This document shows positions 37,557-47,414 of a DNA stretch of 64,000 bases, one piece after another. Under the pieces are notes generated by a model. That model ran no database searches. It was not told the DNA's origin and worked only from the letters and a program-made list of their open reading frames with translations. How positions within the stretch are numbered: the first letter of the stretch is position 1; the number at the start of each line of letters is the position of its first letter. The DNA comes from Metabacillus sp. KUDC1714 (GTDB lineage Bacteria > Bacillota > Bacilli > Bacillales > Bacillaceae): the NCBI RefSeq assembly GCF_014217835.1, contig NZ_CP055263.1:4777501-4841500 (forward strand), in the 5' to 3' direction. The position numbers and the translations under genes were made by a program.

Positions 37557-37612
37557 GTCCACACCTCCGCTACAAGCTCTAACTCAATTGTTTTCATTCT
37601 CGTATTGTTCAT
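37553..37612 (-). CDS. 19-aa ORF coupled to the GC-rich membrane gene
   Basis: ATG 37612 follows AAAGGAGAATTTTTG, a strong ribosome binding site. The peptide is MNNTRMKTIELELVAEVWT, and its TGA overlaps the downstream GTG start. It may serve only to deliver ribosomes to the foreign gene, or be the host-like end of an older gene. Confidence 0.5.
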   Translation of the reverse strand: MNNTRMKTIELELVAEVWT

Positions 37613-38287
37613 CAAAAATTCTCCTTTAAAGAGTATTTTAACGTTTATTAATATATCATTAGTGTAATAGTTTATTAAACAATTTTTGTTAATTTTAACT
37701 TAATCTTAAACAATGGATCACTTTAATAAATACATTACGGTTATTATTTTTTAGTTCAATACCTGTGCAATTTTAAAAACTGTAAAACCCTATATAACAC
37801 GAATTACCAATCAATCGAATACTAAATTCTACTTCCCCTTCAGAAAAGTGGACCTACACACATCTGAAACTCCATCTAGTATGCCGTCATTACATGGATA
37901 CTTCTTCTCCCTCCCCCACCCTATGTAAAGTGATGTTTTCTTCACCTCTCTCCATATTCTTCAGTAACTTATTAGAGATTCTCTGATTTTTTTGTTAATG
38001 TGTTATGTGTCTTTTTTTTAAATTCGAGCTTCCATTTACAATCCTCCTGACCTATAGGGATGTCTACTTTATTTTCTAGTTGTTTATTTATTTCATATTT
38101 TATTTTCTATTTATTATTATTCGAGCTTATTTAATAATCATGGATATGAAGAATTGTTCAATACATGCGTTACATAAAAAACTTAAAATGCTTTTAATAA
38201 AGAAATTACAGCAAGACAAAAAAAATAAACCACGATACGTCGTAGCTTATTACTTTAATTACATGTGATTATTCTATTTCACCACAT
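37613..38287. other. long non-coding region
   Basis: AT-rich, with the promoter region of the GC-rich gene. A 62-codon plus-strand frame at 38080-38268 (core MDMKNCSIHALHKKLKMLLI) lacks a ribosome binding site; its basic second half could be a small protein, but I do not claim it. Confidence 0.4.
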
Positions 38288-38662
38288 CTAGAAACGATCT
38301 TTTGGAAAAATTTTATTCATTATTTCTTCCATTTGCATTTTTTTTTCTGTTTTAATATATGATTTATTATAGAGATCTATATCTTCCTTTAATTTTTCAA
38401 TTGCTTCTTCTTCTGTAAACCCTATTCCTCTACATGCACGATAGACGTGGCATCTAGCTGTATAAAAATCATCTTCCTTTTCAATAACGAATGGCATAAA
38501 AATAGGCATTTCAATCGTTCGAACATCAGTAATAGTTTCTAATGTCACTTCAAATAAATCAAAAACTTCGTCTGGTAAAATCGGAGAACCTTGTTTTGAT
38601 CTTTCTGAAATCTTTTTAGCTACTTCATGTAAAAAATCGAGATCTTTATTTTTTTCTTTCAT
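38288..38662 (-). CDS. HicB-like domain protein of unknown function
   Basis: This 124-aa acidic protein contains FVIEKEDDFYTARCHVYRA and GFTEEEAIEKLKEDIDLY (about residues 58-98), which resemble the HicB/UPF0150 partial RNase-H fold found in antitoxins. No HicA toxin gene is adjacent, and there is no C-terminal helix-turn-helix. GGAG precedes the ATG. It may be an orphan HicB-like protein. Confidence 0.6.
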   Translation of the reverse strand: MKEKNKDLDFLHEVAKKISERSKQGSPILPDEVFDLFEVTLETITDVRTIEMPIFMPFVIEKEDDFYTARCHVYRACRGIGFTEEEAIEKLKEDIDLYNKSYIKTEKKMQMEEIMNKIFPKDRF

Positions 38663-38800
38663 CTATTTAACTCCTTAGTTAATAAGCTAATCTTTTAATT
38701 TAGTGAATCCTATAGATGGGTATTACGATTTTACTTTTGCAATTCACTTGAAATTATACTACTTTTAATCAATTTTACTATCATATTTCCTTTAAAACAT

Positions 38801-39289
38801 TTACTTCAATTTTTTACTCATATTGTACCAAACGACTCCACCATGTTTAGAATTTGAAACACCGCAATTGATGTATCCTTGATTTTCATAAAAGGAAATT
38901 AAGTTTTCTTTACAAGTTAGTGTTATTGTTTCCCGTTTGTTTGTATTGGCTTCTTTTTCAAGATGTTCAAGCAACGCTGATGCCACACCTTGTTTCTGAA
39001 ATTGTGGTGCAACTGCTAAACCAAGAATACTTTGATGACCGCCAGATGCTGGATTTGCCTTGATATAATTGAATAAATCATCTGTAATATAGGCAGTTTC
39101 TATGACAGGTCCATTGACTAATCCAATGATCACTCCATCCTCTTCAGCTACAAAAAAACTATCAGGAATAAGGTGAATCCGCTTTTCGAATCCTTCTTTT
39201 GTCGCAGCCTCTTCTATTGTAAAGCAACTATTTTCTATTACAACAAGTTCAGGTAAATCTTCCATTTTAACGTTACGAATTTTTAACAT
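38801..39289 (-). CDS. GNAT family N-acetyltransferase
   Basis: The ATG at 39289 is preferred; the GGAGG lies 11 bases upstream, and earlier starts overlap it. The 162-aa protein has the arylalkylamine-acetyltransferase-like order: ENSCFTIEEAATKEGF, ILGLAVAPQFQKQGVASALL with the acetyl-CoA loop near 98, and a late FYENQGYIN. It probably acetylates an amine of unknown identity. The next gene in the same direction is an unknown protein 78 bp upstream. Confidence 0.85.
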   Translation of the reverse strand: MLKIRNVKMEDLPELVVIENSCFTIEEAATKEGFEKRIHLIPDSFFVAEEDGVIIGLVNGPVIETAYITDDLFNYIKANPASGGHQSILGLAVAPQFQKQGVASALLEHLEKEANTNKRETITLTCKENLISFYENQGYINCGVSNSKHGGVVWYNMSKKLK

Positions 39290-39367
39290 ATTGATCATTT
39301 CCTCCAAAATAGTACGATTATTCGTACAATCTTTTGACTAAAGGCAAAGTAAGCTTCAAATAACATT

Positions 39368-39817
39368 CTACTCCATACCCCATTTTCCAAAATAGACTTG
39401 ATTCTCTTTTGCGTAATCAGTCCCTGCATAATAATAGATTGGTGACCAAAGATAATGAACAGAACTTTGCTTCTCGATTTCAGTAAATGTATGTTTCCCT
39501 TGATACCTAAAATAACGAAATTTGATTCCAACACTATCCTCTTTACAATATTCCGAGATGAGGTGTTCCACACCAAACACTTGAAAGTCATTGTTTTCTG
39601 TTTGAATGACTTGTGCAATACATAATCCTTTCATTTCTACGTTCCAAAGGACATTTCCACCATAAATTGATGCTAGAACATACTCTTTGTTTTTAATTAA
39701 TTTCTCAATTAATACGTTTACTGGTGTATCTTCTTTGATCGTGACTGATTTTTTATGAGACTCACAATCATCCCCTGCAAGTACGGAGTCTCTATCTATT
39801 AATAGGATAAGTTTCAT
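39368..39817 (-). CDS. protein of unknown function
   Basis: The ATG at 39817 follows GGGGAGAAACGG, giving 149 aa. It starts MKLILLIDRDSVLAGDDCES and has tyrosine-rich FRYFRYQGKHTF and YLWSPIYYYAGTDYA segments. No signal peptide or membrane helix is present, and I recognise no family. It is 78 bp upstream of the GNAT gene in the same direction, possibly cotranscribed. Confidence 0.6.
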   Translation of the reverse strand: MKLILLIDRDSVLAGDDCESHKKSVTIKEDTPVNVLIEKLIKNKEYVLASIYGGNVLWNVEMKGLCIAQVIQTENNDFQVFGVEHLISEYCKEDSVGIKFRYFRYQGKHTFTEIEKQSSVHYLWSPIYYYAGTDYAKENQVYFGKWGME

Positions 39818-40118
39818 ATATTCCGTTTCTCCCCTCAATTATTTTTAATCAAAACCTGAAGTAAGGTTGAGCTGCAATTTAGTGAAAATATACCATTAAC
39901 AAAGTAAATAAGAACAAAAAGTTAGTTTACTGACCAGAACTTTCGTAATTCATAAGGTAGTTTCTAGTTATCTTCCAACAAAGGATATGATTAAGAATAA
40001 TAGAAAAATGGCCGTTTTTATTCTATTTTTTAATTAGCAGAAAACTCATCACTTAATACAGATTGTAACTATTATTTCGGGAAAATAACAATTTCCATTT
40101 TCCACTCTGCAAAGTCCC
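39818..40118. other. non-coding stretch
   Basis: AT-rich spacer with no supported ORF, repeat or hairpin. Confidence 0.4.
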
Positions 40119-40403
40119 TTAAAATGGAAGGTTGTCATCACTTATAAAATCTTGGTTATTTATATATAATTGTTGTTCATCCGCACTGTCTTCGTTAGCA
40201 TTCCCTCCACATTTAGGACAGGAAATATATTCATCTTGTAACTGGAATCCAACAAATCCATGTGTTACATCTTGTATAGAAAAAATATCTAGCCATGATA
40301 CTTCGAAGTTGATAGCACATAACTTACAATGAAATGAGGATGTGCCAAAGTGTTCAACTTTATTTTGTTTTCTCCCGTTCTTTTTCTTTCTTTTCATTGA
40401 CAT
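40119..40403 (-). CDS. zinc-ribbon-like protein of unknown function
   Basis: The 94-aa reading from ATG 40403 has GGAG ten bases upstream; open starts at 40442 (TTG) and 40424 also exist, so the start is uncertain. A basic KRKKKNGRKQNK segment is followed by CKLC and, 38 residues later, CPKC, forming a probable zinc ribbon. The C-terminus is acidic. It may bind nucleic acid. It lies downstream of the broken helicase. Confidence 0.55.
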   Translation of the reverse strand: MSMKRKKKNGRKQNKVEHFGTSSFHCKLCAINFEVSWLDIFSIQDVTHGFVGFQLQDEYISCPKCGGNANEDSADEQQLYINNQDFISDDNLPF

Positions 40404-40423
40404 CTCTTTTGAACTCCGCTCCA

Positions 40424-40468
40424 TTGGATAGTCTCTCAACACTTTAACGTATTTTAGAGACTGTCCAA
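40424..40468. repeat. inverted repeat upstream of the zinc-ribbon gene
   Basis: TTGGATAGTCTCT (40424-40436) and AGAGACTGTCCAA (40456-40468) are 13-bp inverted arms with one mismatch, suited to a regulator site or an mRNA leader stem. Confidence 0.55.
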
Positions 40469-40570
40469 ATATTTAATTGCAATATATATTATACGAACGT
40501 ATTATGCTATTTTATCGTTATAAAAGTGCACAAGGCTACAAAAAGATTATTTTTCATTTTTTTATTTTTA

Positions 40571-42990
40571 CTATTTATTCCCCTTCCTCTCAAAATGATA
40601 ATGCAGCCTATACTCACATATCTCCTTCATCCAGTTAAACAAGATGTCTTCATCATCTTCTTCAATTTGTAAGTTTGGAGTAAATTGATTATTTTCAAAG
40701 GTAATCAGGCCCTTAGGGCTTCCACTCCACTTTGTCATAGGCATTTTAATGATAAGGCTACTGACCTTTTCTACATTGTAATCCCATAGTTTTTTCGTTT
40801 CTTTATCAGAAAAATCGATCCGTTTACGATATTCTTTTTCTGTTAAGTAGGAATGGAAAAACGGTGCAACCTCCTGTGGGGTGATCGGTTTATACCATTC
40901 CGATTGCCCTCGTTGCAGCATGGCTAATAGCACGACCATTTTATAGCTTTTTGCCATTCCCGTTTTCTCGACTTCATTGACCCATTCTTTATGTTTTGAA
41001 AATATTGTTTTTTCAATTTCTGATAGTTCTTCAGTCCAATCAAGAAAGCCTATGTATGATTTAAACTCCTGGCGATATTGAATCGAATCCGCTTGTCCAT
41101 TTAAATGGAGTTCAAGGTAGGTTGGTATTCGGCCAATCTCTTGCTTTAAATCAAAATATGATTGGAGTAGTTTCTCTTTCCTTGGCTGGCGCTTTTTTGT
41201 CATTTCCTTTAGAAGGTTAATGACATTAAGTTCTAGATTAATGACACAGCTATTTGGTACAGTTGGTACAATTGTTTTATTTGTTTTTCCTTCCTTTTTC
41301 TCCGTATCAAATAAATTCAATTTAATATCCGCATTTCTGTAGTTTCCGATTAAATCAATGATGACACAGTGTTCTTTTCCTTGATGTAAGCGAAGACCAC
41401 GACCAATTTGTTGAGTGAAAACTGTTAATGATTCAGTTGGTCTTACAAAAAGGAGTGTATCAACGGCTGGGATATCGACCCCTTCATTGAACAAATCAAC
41501 AGTGAAAATCGCATCTATTTTACCTTGATCGAGTAATGTGATCACGTCTTCTCTTCGATACTCTGTTTGTTTTGAAGTCAGGCTGATGGTTTGGTAACCA
41601 TTTTGATTAAAATAGTTTGATAAGAAGATAGCCTGTCTAATGGACGAGCAGAATACAATCGTTCTTTTTTTTTATGCTTCTCCCAGGCTGTTAAAATGTT
41701 ATGAGCCATTTCATCCTTTACTTGTACTTGTAATAATTCTTCCTCATCATAATGAGTACCTAACCATGAGATTTGACTGTAGTCTGTTTCATCGTATACA
41801 CCATAATAATGAAATGGTGCTAACCACTCTTGCTTAATCGCATCTAAAAAATCAATTCGATAGGCAACATTTCCATCACAAATTGAATAAACATCTTTAT
41901 TGTCATTTCTTTCAGGTGTTGCTGTGATCCCTAATAAAAATTCAGGTTTGAAAAAGTGCAGTACTCGTTGATAAGACTTTGCTGCCGCATGATGGAATTC
42001 ATCAATTATGATCAAATCAAAATCAGAAGGTTGAAAGATGTTTAAATGCTGTTCAAGACTTAATGTATAAATGGAAGCAAAGACACAGTCGACATCTGCC
42101 TCTTTCTGCTTCCCGTTATAAATCCCAAACGATCGATTTTTCATTATCGATGAAAAAGACTTTTTGGCTTGGAATAGAATTTCCTCGCGATGGGCTATAA
42201 ATAAAATACACTTGAACCGCTCTGCAAAAAATCCTGCTAAAAATGTTTTACCCAACCCCGTTGCCATCACAACAAGAGCAGACTTATATCCTTCCTCTAT
42301 TGTATTCTCTAGTTCTTCCAATGCATCAATTTGCGCGAAACGAGGCTTGATCTCTCCATAGCTCTCTCGATTTTCTAGAATAACAGACACGTTCTGTTCA
42401 GGTTCGGTACTAGGGAGCATTAATTCAATCTCTTCTAGCTTTGTCCAGTTTTTCTCGAGATTTGGATGCTTTTGATGATATTTCTCATGTTTTTCAAAGT
42501 AGCCTTTAATGCTTTCTTCATTAATTGAAATCGTTTGCTCATGATACATAAGCTTTGTAAACTGATCTAGGGCATCTTTAAACACATCAGGGCTGTTCTG
42601 AATGGCAACATTCCATTCAACACCACTTGTTAACGCTGATCGTGAAAGATTCGAAGATCCTATTACAAGGTGCCCTTCCTTTTCAAGATGGAATAAATAC
42701 GCCTTTGGATGGAAGGAGATTCCGTTGTTGTTCCATAGGCGAATTTCAATTTTCTCATGAATGGTATTCAATACTTCTAACGCTTCCGGCTGGGTAATAT
42801 ATAGATAGTCACCTGTACAAAACTTTATATCAGCACCTCGTTCAGCTGCACACTTTAATGGCTCGCGTAACAATTCAACCCCTGATTTCATAACAAATGA
42901 GGTTAAAATACAAATGGTTGAAGCCTTTTCTATTTTTTCTACCATATGACTAACTAGCTGGCTCGTTATTAATTCAACCTTACTCATCAT
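40571..42990 (-). pseudogene. PLD-nuclease/DEAD-helicase fusion, frameshifted at a homopolymer
   Basis: The intact gene would encode about 806 aa. Residues 1-170 form a phospholipase-D-like nuclease (FHPKAYLFHLEKEGHLVIGSSNLS, the HxK-GSSN pattern). A superfamily-2 helicase follows, with MATGLGKTFLAG (motif I), IIDEFHHAAA (II), GITATPERND (III) and, after the break, NEGVDIPAVDTLLFVRPT and QQIGRGLR (V and VI). The break is at nine T (41665-41673); one more base restores HKKKRTIVFCSSIRQAIF. The start follows the overlapping MazG-like gene. Sequencing error, slippage or true decay are all possible. Confidence 0.85.
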
Positions 42991-43306
42991 CAACCTCGAC
43001 AAGATAAATTTTTTCTTTAAAACCTCCACGCTCAACAGCTTTCTTTTTCCTAATTTCTTCGATTTGATTGATTGAAGAGCCGTGATACTCTGCTAACGCG
43101 TGGATAATCTCAAGAACATCCGCTAGCTCTTCAAGTGAGCTTTCTTTATCCTTTGCTTCAACATATTCCGTTAGTTCTTCAAAGCCTTTGGTTTGTAATT
43201 CTTTTATGTATTCTTCATTAGATAAGATTTTTGTCATATACTTCTTTCCTGTTTTCTCAATGATTTCTGGTATTTTGTCTCGAACAAGCTTATTGTAAAC
43301 TGGCAT
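42980..43306 (-). CDS. MazG-like phosphoribosyl-ATP pyrophosphohydrolase-type protein
   Basis: This 108-aa protein begins MPVYNKLVRDKIPEIIEKTG and has the metal-binding ELTEYVEAKDKESSLEELADVLEIIHAL, the E-x-x-E and E-x-x-D pairs of all-alpha NTP pyrophosphatases. These clean up non-canonical nucleotides. AAAGGAG precedes the ATG. It follows the HIT gene by 12 bp and overlaps the helicase start, so three genes are probably cotranscribed. Confidence 0.88.
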   Translation of the reverse strand: MPVYNKLVRDKIPEIIEKTGKKYMTKILSNEEYIKELQTKGFEELTEYVEAKDKESSLEELADVLEIIHALAEYHGSSINQIEEIRKKKAVERGGFKEKIYLVEVDDE

Positions 43307-43318
43307 TTTGCATCTCCT

Positions 43319-43681
43319 TTAATACATTCTTTTTTCTGGTATTACTCCTCTTACACCACCACGTGGTTCCTTCATATCCCCTCTATATCGTGGGATTAAA
43401 TGTACATGGACATGGAAGATCGTTTGACCTGCTGCTTCCCCATTATTTATGCCAATATTGTAGCCATCAGGCTTTAATTGTTGGTCTAATAATTTCTTCC
43501 CTTTAAAAAGCAAGTCATCAATTGCTTGTTTTTCTTCTGATGTTAAATCAAAATAGTTTTCAACATGACGTTTAGGGATGATTAGCAGGTGCCCTTTTGT
43601 CACAGGATATTTGTCAAAAAAGGCTTGTGCTAAGTTGTTTTCAAAGATGATTTCGTTCATATAACAAAAAATGCATGACAT
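43319..43681 (-). CDS. HIT family hydrolase
   Basis: This 120-aa protein has the histidine triad IFHVHVHLIPRY near residue 91 and KGHLLIIPKRHVENYFDL near 29. The N-terminal SCIFCYMN includes a CxxC that often binds zinc in this family. HIT proteins hydrolyse nucleotide conjugates such as AMP-lysine or dinucleoside polyphosphates. It is first in a HIT/MazG-like/helicase cluster. GAGGTAAAC precedes the ATG. Confidence 0.92.
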   Translation of the reverse strand: MSCIFCYMNEIIFENNLAQAFFDKYPVTKGHLLIIPKRHVENYFDLTSEEKQAIDDLLFKGKKLLDQQLKPDGYNIGINNGEAAGQTIFHVHVHLIPRYRGDMKEPRGGVRGVIPEKRMY

Positions 43682-43813
43682 TTTGTTTACCTCGTTAATA
43701 AATGTTTTCTTTTACTTTATCAAATATTTGGGTGAATTAATATTGTGAAAAATGGTTTATTTTCATGTGAATAATATGTCCATTCTTTTAAACAAAACAA
43801 ATCTTATAAATTT

Positions 43814-44131
43814 TTAATTACTTATTGATACTTTTTTATACCGTTCAACACTAATCATTACATCTCTAGGAGTTAATTTATTTTCTTTTAATTTTTGAAT
43901 TAACACAATCCATTTGGGTTCTATGTTATAAATACTTTCATCTAAATCTAATAGATAGAGAGGAGAAACTTGATAATAATTTGATAAAGTGATTAAATGT
44001 TCACATTTAAAGGATTTATACTTTCCTTGTTCCAGCCAATGAAGACTACTTAGATTTAATTCAATTTCAACTTGTTTTATTGTTAGACCTTTACTTACTC
44101 TAACCTCATTTAATCGTTTACCAATAGTCAT
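43814..44131 (-). CDS. XRE-family helix-turn-helix regulator
   Basis: This 105-aa protein has an N-terminal Cro/CI-type helix-turn-helix (MTIGKRLNEVRVSKGLTIKQVEIELNLSSLHWLEQGKYK, residues 1-39, then ITLSNYYQVSPLYLLDLDE). The C-terminal 40 residues may mediate dimerisation. AGGAGG precedes the ATG. It stands alone; its targets are unknown. Confidence 0.85.
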   Translation of the reverse strand: MTIGKRLNEVRVSKGLTIKQVEIELNLSSLHWLEQGKYKSFKCEHLITLSNYYQVSPLYLLDLDESIYNIEPKWIVLIQKLKENKLTPRDVMISVERYKKVSISN

Positions 44132-45100
44132 TTTAATTTTCCCTCCTAAAAAGTGTAACTAATTTTTATGAGCAATTATCACTATGACTATTAGACCACA
44201 TGCGAATTAAATCTATATTAAAGAAAAGTAAATATTATGTAATTATCCCTTTTTATTGATTTAAATATAAATCAATTAAATTACAAATATAAATTTTAAA
44301 ATATAAGTTTTAATTATTGAGGTCAATTTAAAAATTATGAAATTCGCTCTAAAGTAGAAAAACATATTTTTATACATTAGTTACTGTTCAATTATTGGAA
44401 AATATCTGGAAATTAATTAAAGGATAAATTGTAGGAAGTGTGGTTGAGTTGTAGTGTACAATCCAAAGGTTCCATATTCAGTCTGATGTAAGATTAAGTG
44501 CTTAGCAGAGTTCCTGCTAAAAATTGGACACTCTGCTAATGTTACTCCCTATACGATACCGGTGGTCGGGGTCGAAATAGCTTCATAAACACTGAATCTA
44601 TAAGGTCTACCAATACGCTTGTGAAAAATTTGTGTAAAATAATTTATAAATGAGAGGTACTGGTGTATTTTCCGCATGATACGGTTCAGAGTGATGTATC
44701 TAAATGAGGTTCCAAATTTTATTGAGGTTTTTAGTAGTAAAGTTCTTTCTTTTTTTAGTACCTGGTTCTTATCGGGGACTTTCTTCAGATTGGAAATTCC
44801 ACTTATTATTTAATATTCAAATAACGATTTATTCTATAGTTATAGAACATTTCTTTAAAAATTTGAATGCTATTCCTTGGAACTTGTAGGGACTTTTACT
44901 TTACTATCTATTCAATGCAATAACTTGGAAAAACTAACCTATTTTAAAAGGCGTTAAAATCCTCCATTAAAAAAGAAGCATGGAATAAAGTTCACACGCC
45001 TCTTTCTTATAAAGCATATACAGATGTAGTCAACTACTAAACAATAACTTAATAAATATCAATAGTTTCAAATCAAACGATAGAATGTTAACTCTATTAA
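44132..45100. other. long intergenic region, possibly decayed sequence
   Basis: No supported gene in nearly 1 kb. It contains an inverted repeat, TTAGCAGAGT (44502-44511) with ACTCTGCTAA (44530-44539), and TACCGGTGGTCGGGGTCGAAA near 44560, which is partly matched near 52630. A 61-codon frame at 44704 has no ribosome binding site or family features. Confidence 0.45.
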
Positions 45101-45763
45101 CTAAGACTTTTGGTAAGTTAATTTTCCAAGAAGATCTGACAAGGCACAATCTGTCATAGAAGATAGTCGATAATCAACTTCAGGAAATGTTAAATGCTTA
45201 GTGGTGTCATTCGGAACAATCACACAGGTTAAACCTGCTCGCTTTGCGGCGAGTGAACCATTAGCGGAATCTTCGAAAGCAATACAGGATTCAGGTTCAA
45301 CACCTAGCTCGTTAGCTGCTAACAGGTAAAGCTCTGGGTTGGGTTTCACTTCAACAACATCGTTAGAAGTCATGATACACTCAAAATAATGTATTAAACC
45401 TAACCGATTTAAATGGTTTGAAACCCATTTATAATCAGAGCTTGAAGCAAGACCAATTTTTAAGTTCATGGCTTGTGCTTCCTTGAGGTAATTTTCCACA
45501 CCTGGTCGTACCTTTAATGTATTCAACCTTGTTTCCAACTTTTCTTTATTTATTTTTTTGAGCTGCGCTCGATCAATTTGTTCTATTTCCTTTTCCAAAA
45601 GATCGTATATCGTAAAATTGGATTTTGTTCCAATATTTTGTATCCATTCCTTAAATGGAAATTCTAAATTATATAAATCAAACATTTCTTGATAAATCGT
45701 TGTATGAACTGATTCGGTATCAAAAATCAAACCATCAAAGTCAAAAACAACCGCTTTATACAT
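45101..45763 (-). CDS. HAD-superfamily phosphatase/phosphomutase, operon 2
   Basis: This 220-aa protein has HAD motif I DFDGLIFDTE at residues 8-17, motif II (LASSSD near 115), the lysine in VEVKPNPELY near 142 and motif IV FEDSANG near 165. It resembles beta-phosphoglucomutase or sugar-phosphate phosphatases (CbbY/GPH group). It ends the frl-like operon 2, after the GntR gene, and could dephosphorylate or isomerise a sugar phosphate made by the pathway. Confidence 0.85.
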   Translation of the reverse strand: MYKAVVFDFDGLIFDTESVHTTIYQEMFDLYNLEFPFKEWIQNIGTKSNFTIYDLLEKEIEQIDRAQLKKINKEKLETRLNTLKVRPGVENYLKEAQAMNLKIGLASSSDYKWVSNHLNRLGLIHYFECIMTSNDVVEVKPNPELYLLAANELGVEPESCIAFEDSANGSLAAKRAGLTCVIVPNDTTKHLTFPEVDYRLSSMTDCALSDLLGKLTYQKS

Positions 45764-45799
45764 GAATTCAATTCCTCTACGTAAATTTTAACCCTCCAT

Positions 45800-46525
45800 T
45801 TAGTAATCCGTTTCTAGTCGTAACTTCACCCGATCTGCAATTAAATGGTAGTTTGAATAATGGACAGGGGTTAATTCTTCATTATAAATAATTTTATCTA
45901 CTAATATAATTGGTGTCATTCTATTAACCTCTAAATGCTTTTGTACCTCTTCTGTTGGATGTACAAATTCAAGATCCTTACAAACTTTTTTGAAATTTAT
46001 TCCATACTCGTCGTTAATAATCTTAAAGGTTGAACTGTCTGATGTAATTTTGTTTTCTATTGAGGGATAAAGTACTGTTGGAAAGTATGCATAATCCAAA
46101 CTTAAAATTTGTTTATTTCGATAGACTTTTCTTACTAGTTCAATGTACTCATCAAATTTATTATTAAATTTATTATTAATATGGGGTGTCCCTTTTATTT
46201 TCTCCATTGAAATAATATCTTTTGTAATAAATTCACTCTTTGTCGTCAAGCCTTCGGTGTATCCCTGAATATGTAAAAGGTGAATTTCTTTACGAAATAT
46301 ATTCACAAATGTACCTTTTCCCCGAATAATTTGAAGAACACCTTCGTCTACTAATTCTTTTATTGCACGACGTATGGATATTCTACTAGCTTGAAAAATT
46401 TCACATAATTCAGCTTCAGTAGGAATTTGATCACCTTGATTTAGCTGGTTCGATTCAATATATTGTTTAATTCCGGTCATGATTTCTTCATATAAATAAT
46501 TTTGAATTTGATCGCGGTTACTCAT
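45800..46525 (-). CDS. frlR: GntR/UTRA transcriptional regulator, FrlR-like
   Basis: This 241-aa regulator has an N-terminal GntR winged helix (GDQIPTEAELCEIFQASRISIRRAIKELVDEGVL, residues 31-64) and a C-terminal UTRA ligand-binding domain with the late VDKIIYNEELTPVHYSNYHL. It matches FrlR in type and in its place by an frl operon. It probably binds a phosphorylated sugar amine and controls operon 2 through the palindromes at 51643-51690. ATAGGAG precedes the ATG. Confidence 0.85.
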   Translation of the reverse strand: MSNRDQIQNYLYEEIMTGIKQYIESNQLNQGDQIPTEAELCEIFQASRISIRRAIKELVDEGVLQIIRGKGTFVNIFRKEIHLLHIQGYTEGLTTKSEFITKDIISMEKIKGTPHINNKFNNKFDEYIELVRKVYRNKQILSLDYAYFPTVLYPSIENKITSDSSTFKIINDEYGINFKKVCKDLEFVHPTEEVQKHLEVNRMTPIILVDKIIYNEELTPVHYSNYHLIADRVKLRLETDY

Positions 46526-46583
46526 TAAGTACGCTCCTATATTTTTAACGTTACCATTAATTATACATGAACCTTTAAGCTAG

Positions 46584-47408
46584 TTAAACTTTTTGCATTT
46601 CTTTTGGGTAACCGAATCCACCGTATTCTTGGCAAGTCTTTTCAGCGGACCTTGTTCCTTTCGCAATCGCAACTTCTATGTCATCACCACTCATATAAGA
46701 AGTTAAAAAGCCTGCGATTAAGCTGTCACCTGCACCCATTGTGTCAACCACATCAATTTTCTTTAACTTCTGCTCATAAATCTCTCCATTTTTGATAAAG
46801 ATCGCTGGTCTTCCTCCTCTAGTCAACCCAATGATTTCAAACTGAAAAGAACTTATATCTCTAATGAAACGTTCAAAATCTTCATCTGAAAGCTCAGCAG
46901 CTGAGAAAAAAGCATAAGAAATATACGGAGCAATCGATTCAATATAAGGAAGGTCCTTCCTATTTGAAAAGTCATACGAAACTTTTGACACTTGTGACAA
47001 TTTTGCTAGTTCACTTTCCATGGAGGAAAAACAGCTCACATGGCTTAAATCAAAGATTTTTATATAATCCAGCTCTTCTTGAACGAGCTGAATTTTAAAT
47101 TTATGCTGTACGGTATTTTTAGGCCCTCCTACAAATACACGGTCATTATCTTCTGTTAATGTAACTTGCGGCTGTCCAGTAATACCAGATACGTCGCGTG
47201 AAAAGCGATAATCGATCCCTTCTTGACTAAGTACATACTTGATATGATCAGCAGGCTCATCGTTCCCAAATATCCCAATATACGAAACTTCACTAGCCCC
47301 ATTACGTTTGGCATTTACTGCTACATTGACACAATTACCTCCAGGATAATATTTATCTTGATCCAAATAGCAGTCAACTACGTTATCACCAATTGTTATT
47401 AGTTTCAT
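46584..47408 (-). CDS. frlD: PfkB-family fructosamine kinase, operon 2
   Basis: This 274-aa ribokinase-fold protein has YPGGNCVNVAVNAKRNGA near residue 22 and VDTMGAGDSLIAGF near 223. It resembles FrlD more closely than the first kinase of operon 1. In the frl pathway FrlD phosphorylates the imported fructosamine on carbon 6 for cleavage by FrlB. It directly follows the permease genes, as in B. subtilis frlM-frlD. AAAGGATG precedes the ATG. Confidence 0.82.
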   Translation of the reverse strand: MKLITIGDNVVDCYLDQDKYYPGGNCVNVAVNAKRNGASEVSYIGIFGNDEPADHIKYVLSQEGIDYRFSRDVSGITGQPQVTLTEDNDRVFVGGPKNTVQHKFKIQLVQEELDYIKIFDLSHVSCFSSMESELAKLSQVSKVSYDFSNRKDLPYIESIAPYISYAFFSAAELSDEDFERFIRDISSFQFEIIGLTRGGRPAIFIKNGEIYEQKLKKIDVVDTMGAGDSLIAGFLTSYMSGDDIEVAIAKGTRSAEKTCQEYGGFGYPKEMQKV

Positions 47409-47414
47409 AAGTAA

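Noticed and set aside
38080..38268. 62-codon plus-strand ORF, possible small basic protein
   Set aside because: No ribosome binding site before either ATG and a hydrophobic, Ile/Phe-only start typical of AT-rich noise.
38288..38662. Complete HicAB toxin-antitoxin pair
   Set aside because: No HicA-like ORF adjacent on either strand, and the HicB-like protein lacks a DNA-binding tail.
44704..44889. 61-codon plus-strand ORF in the long intergenic region
   Set aside because: No ribosome binding site and no family features.
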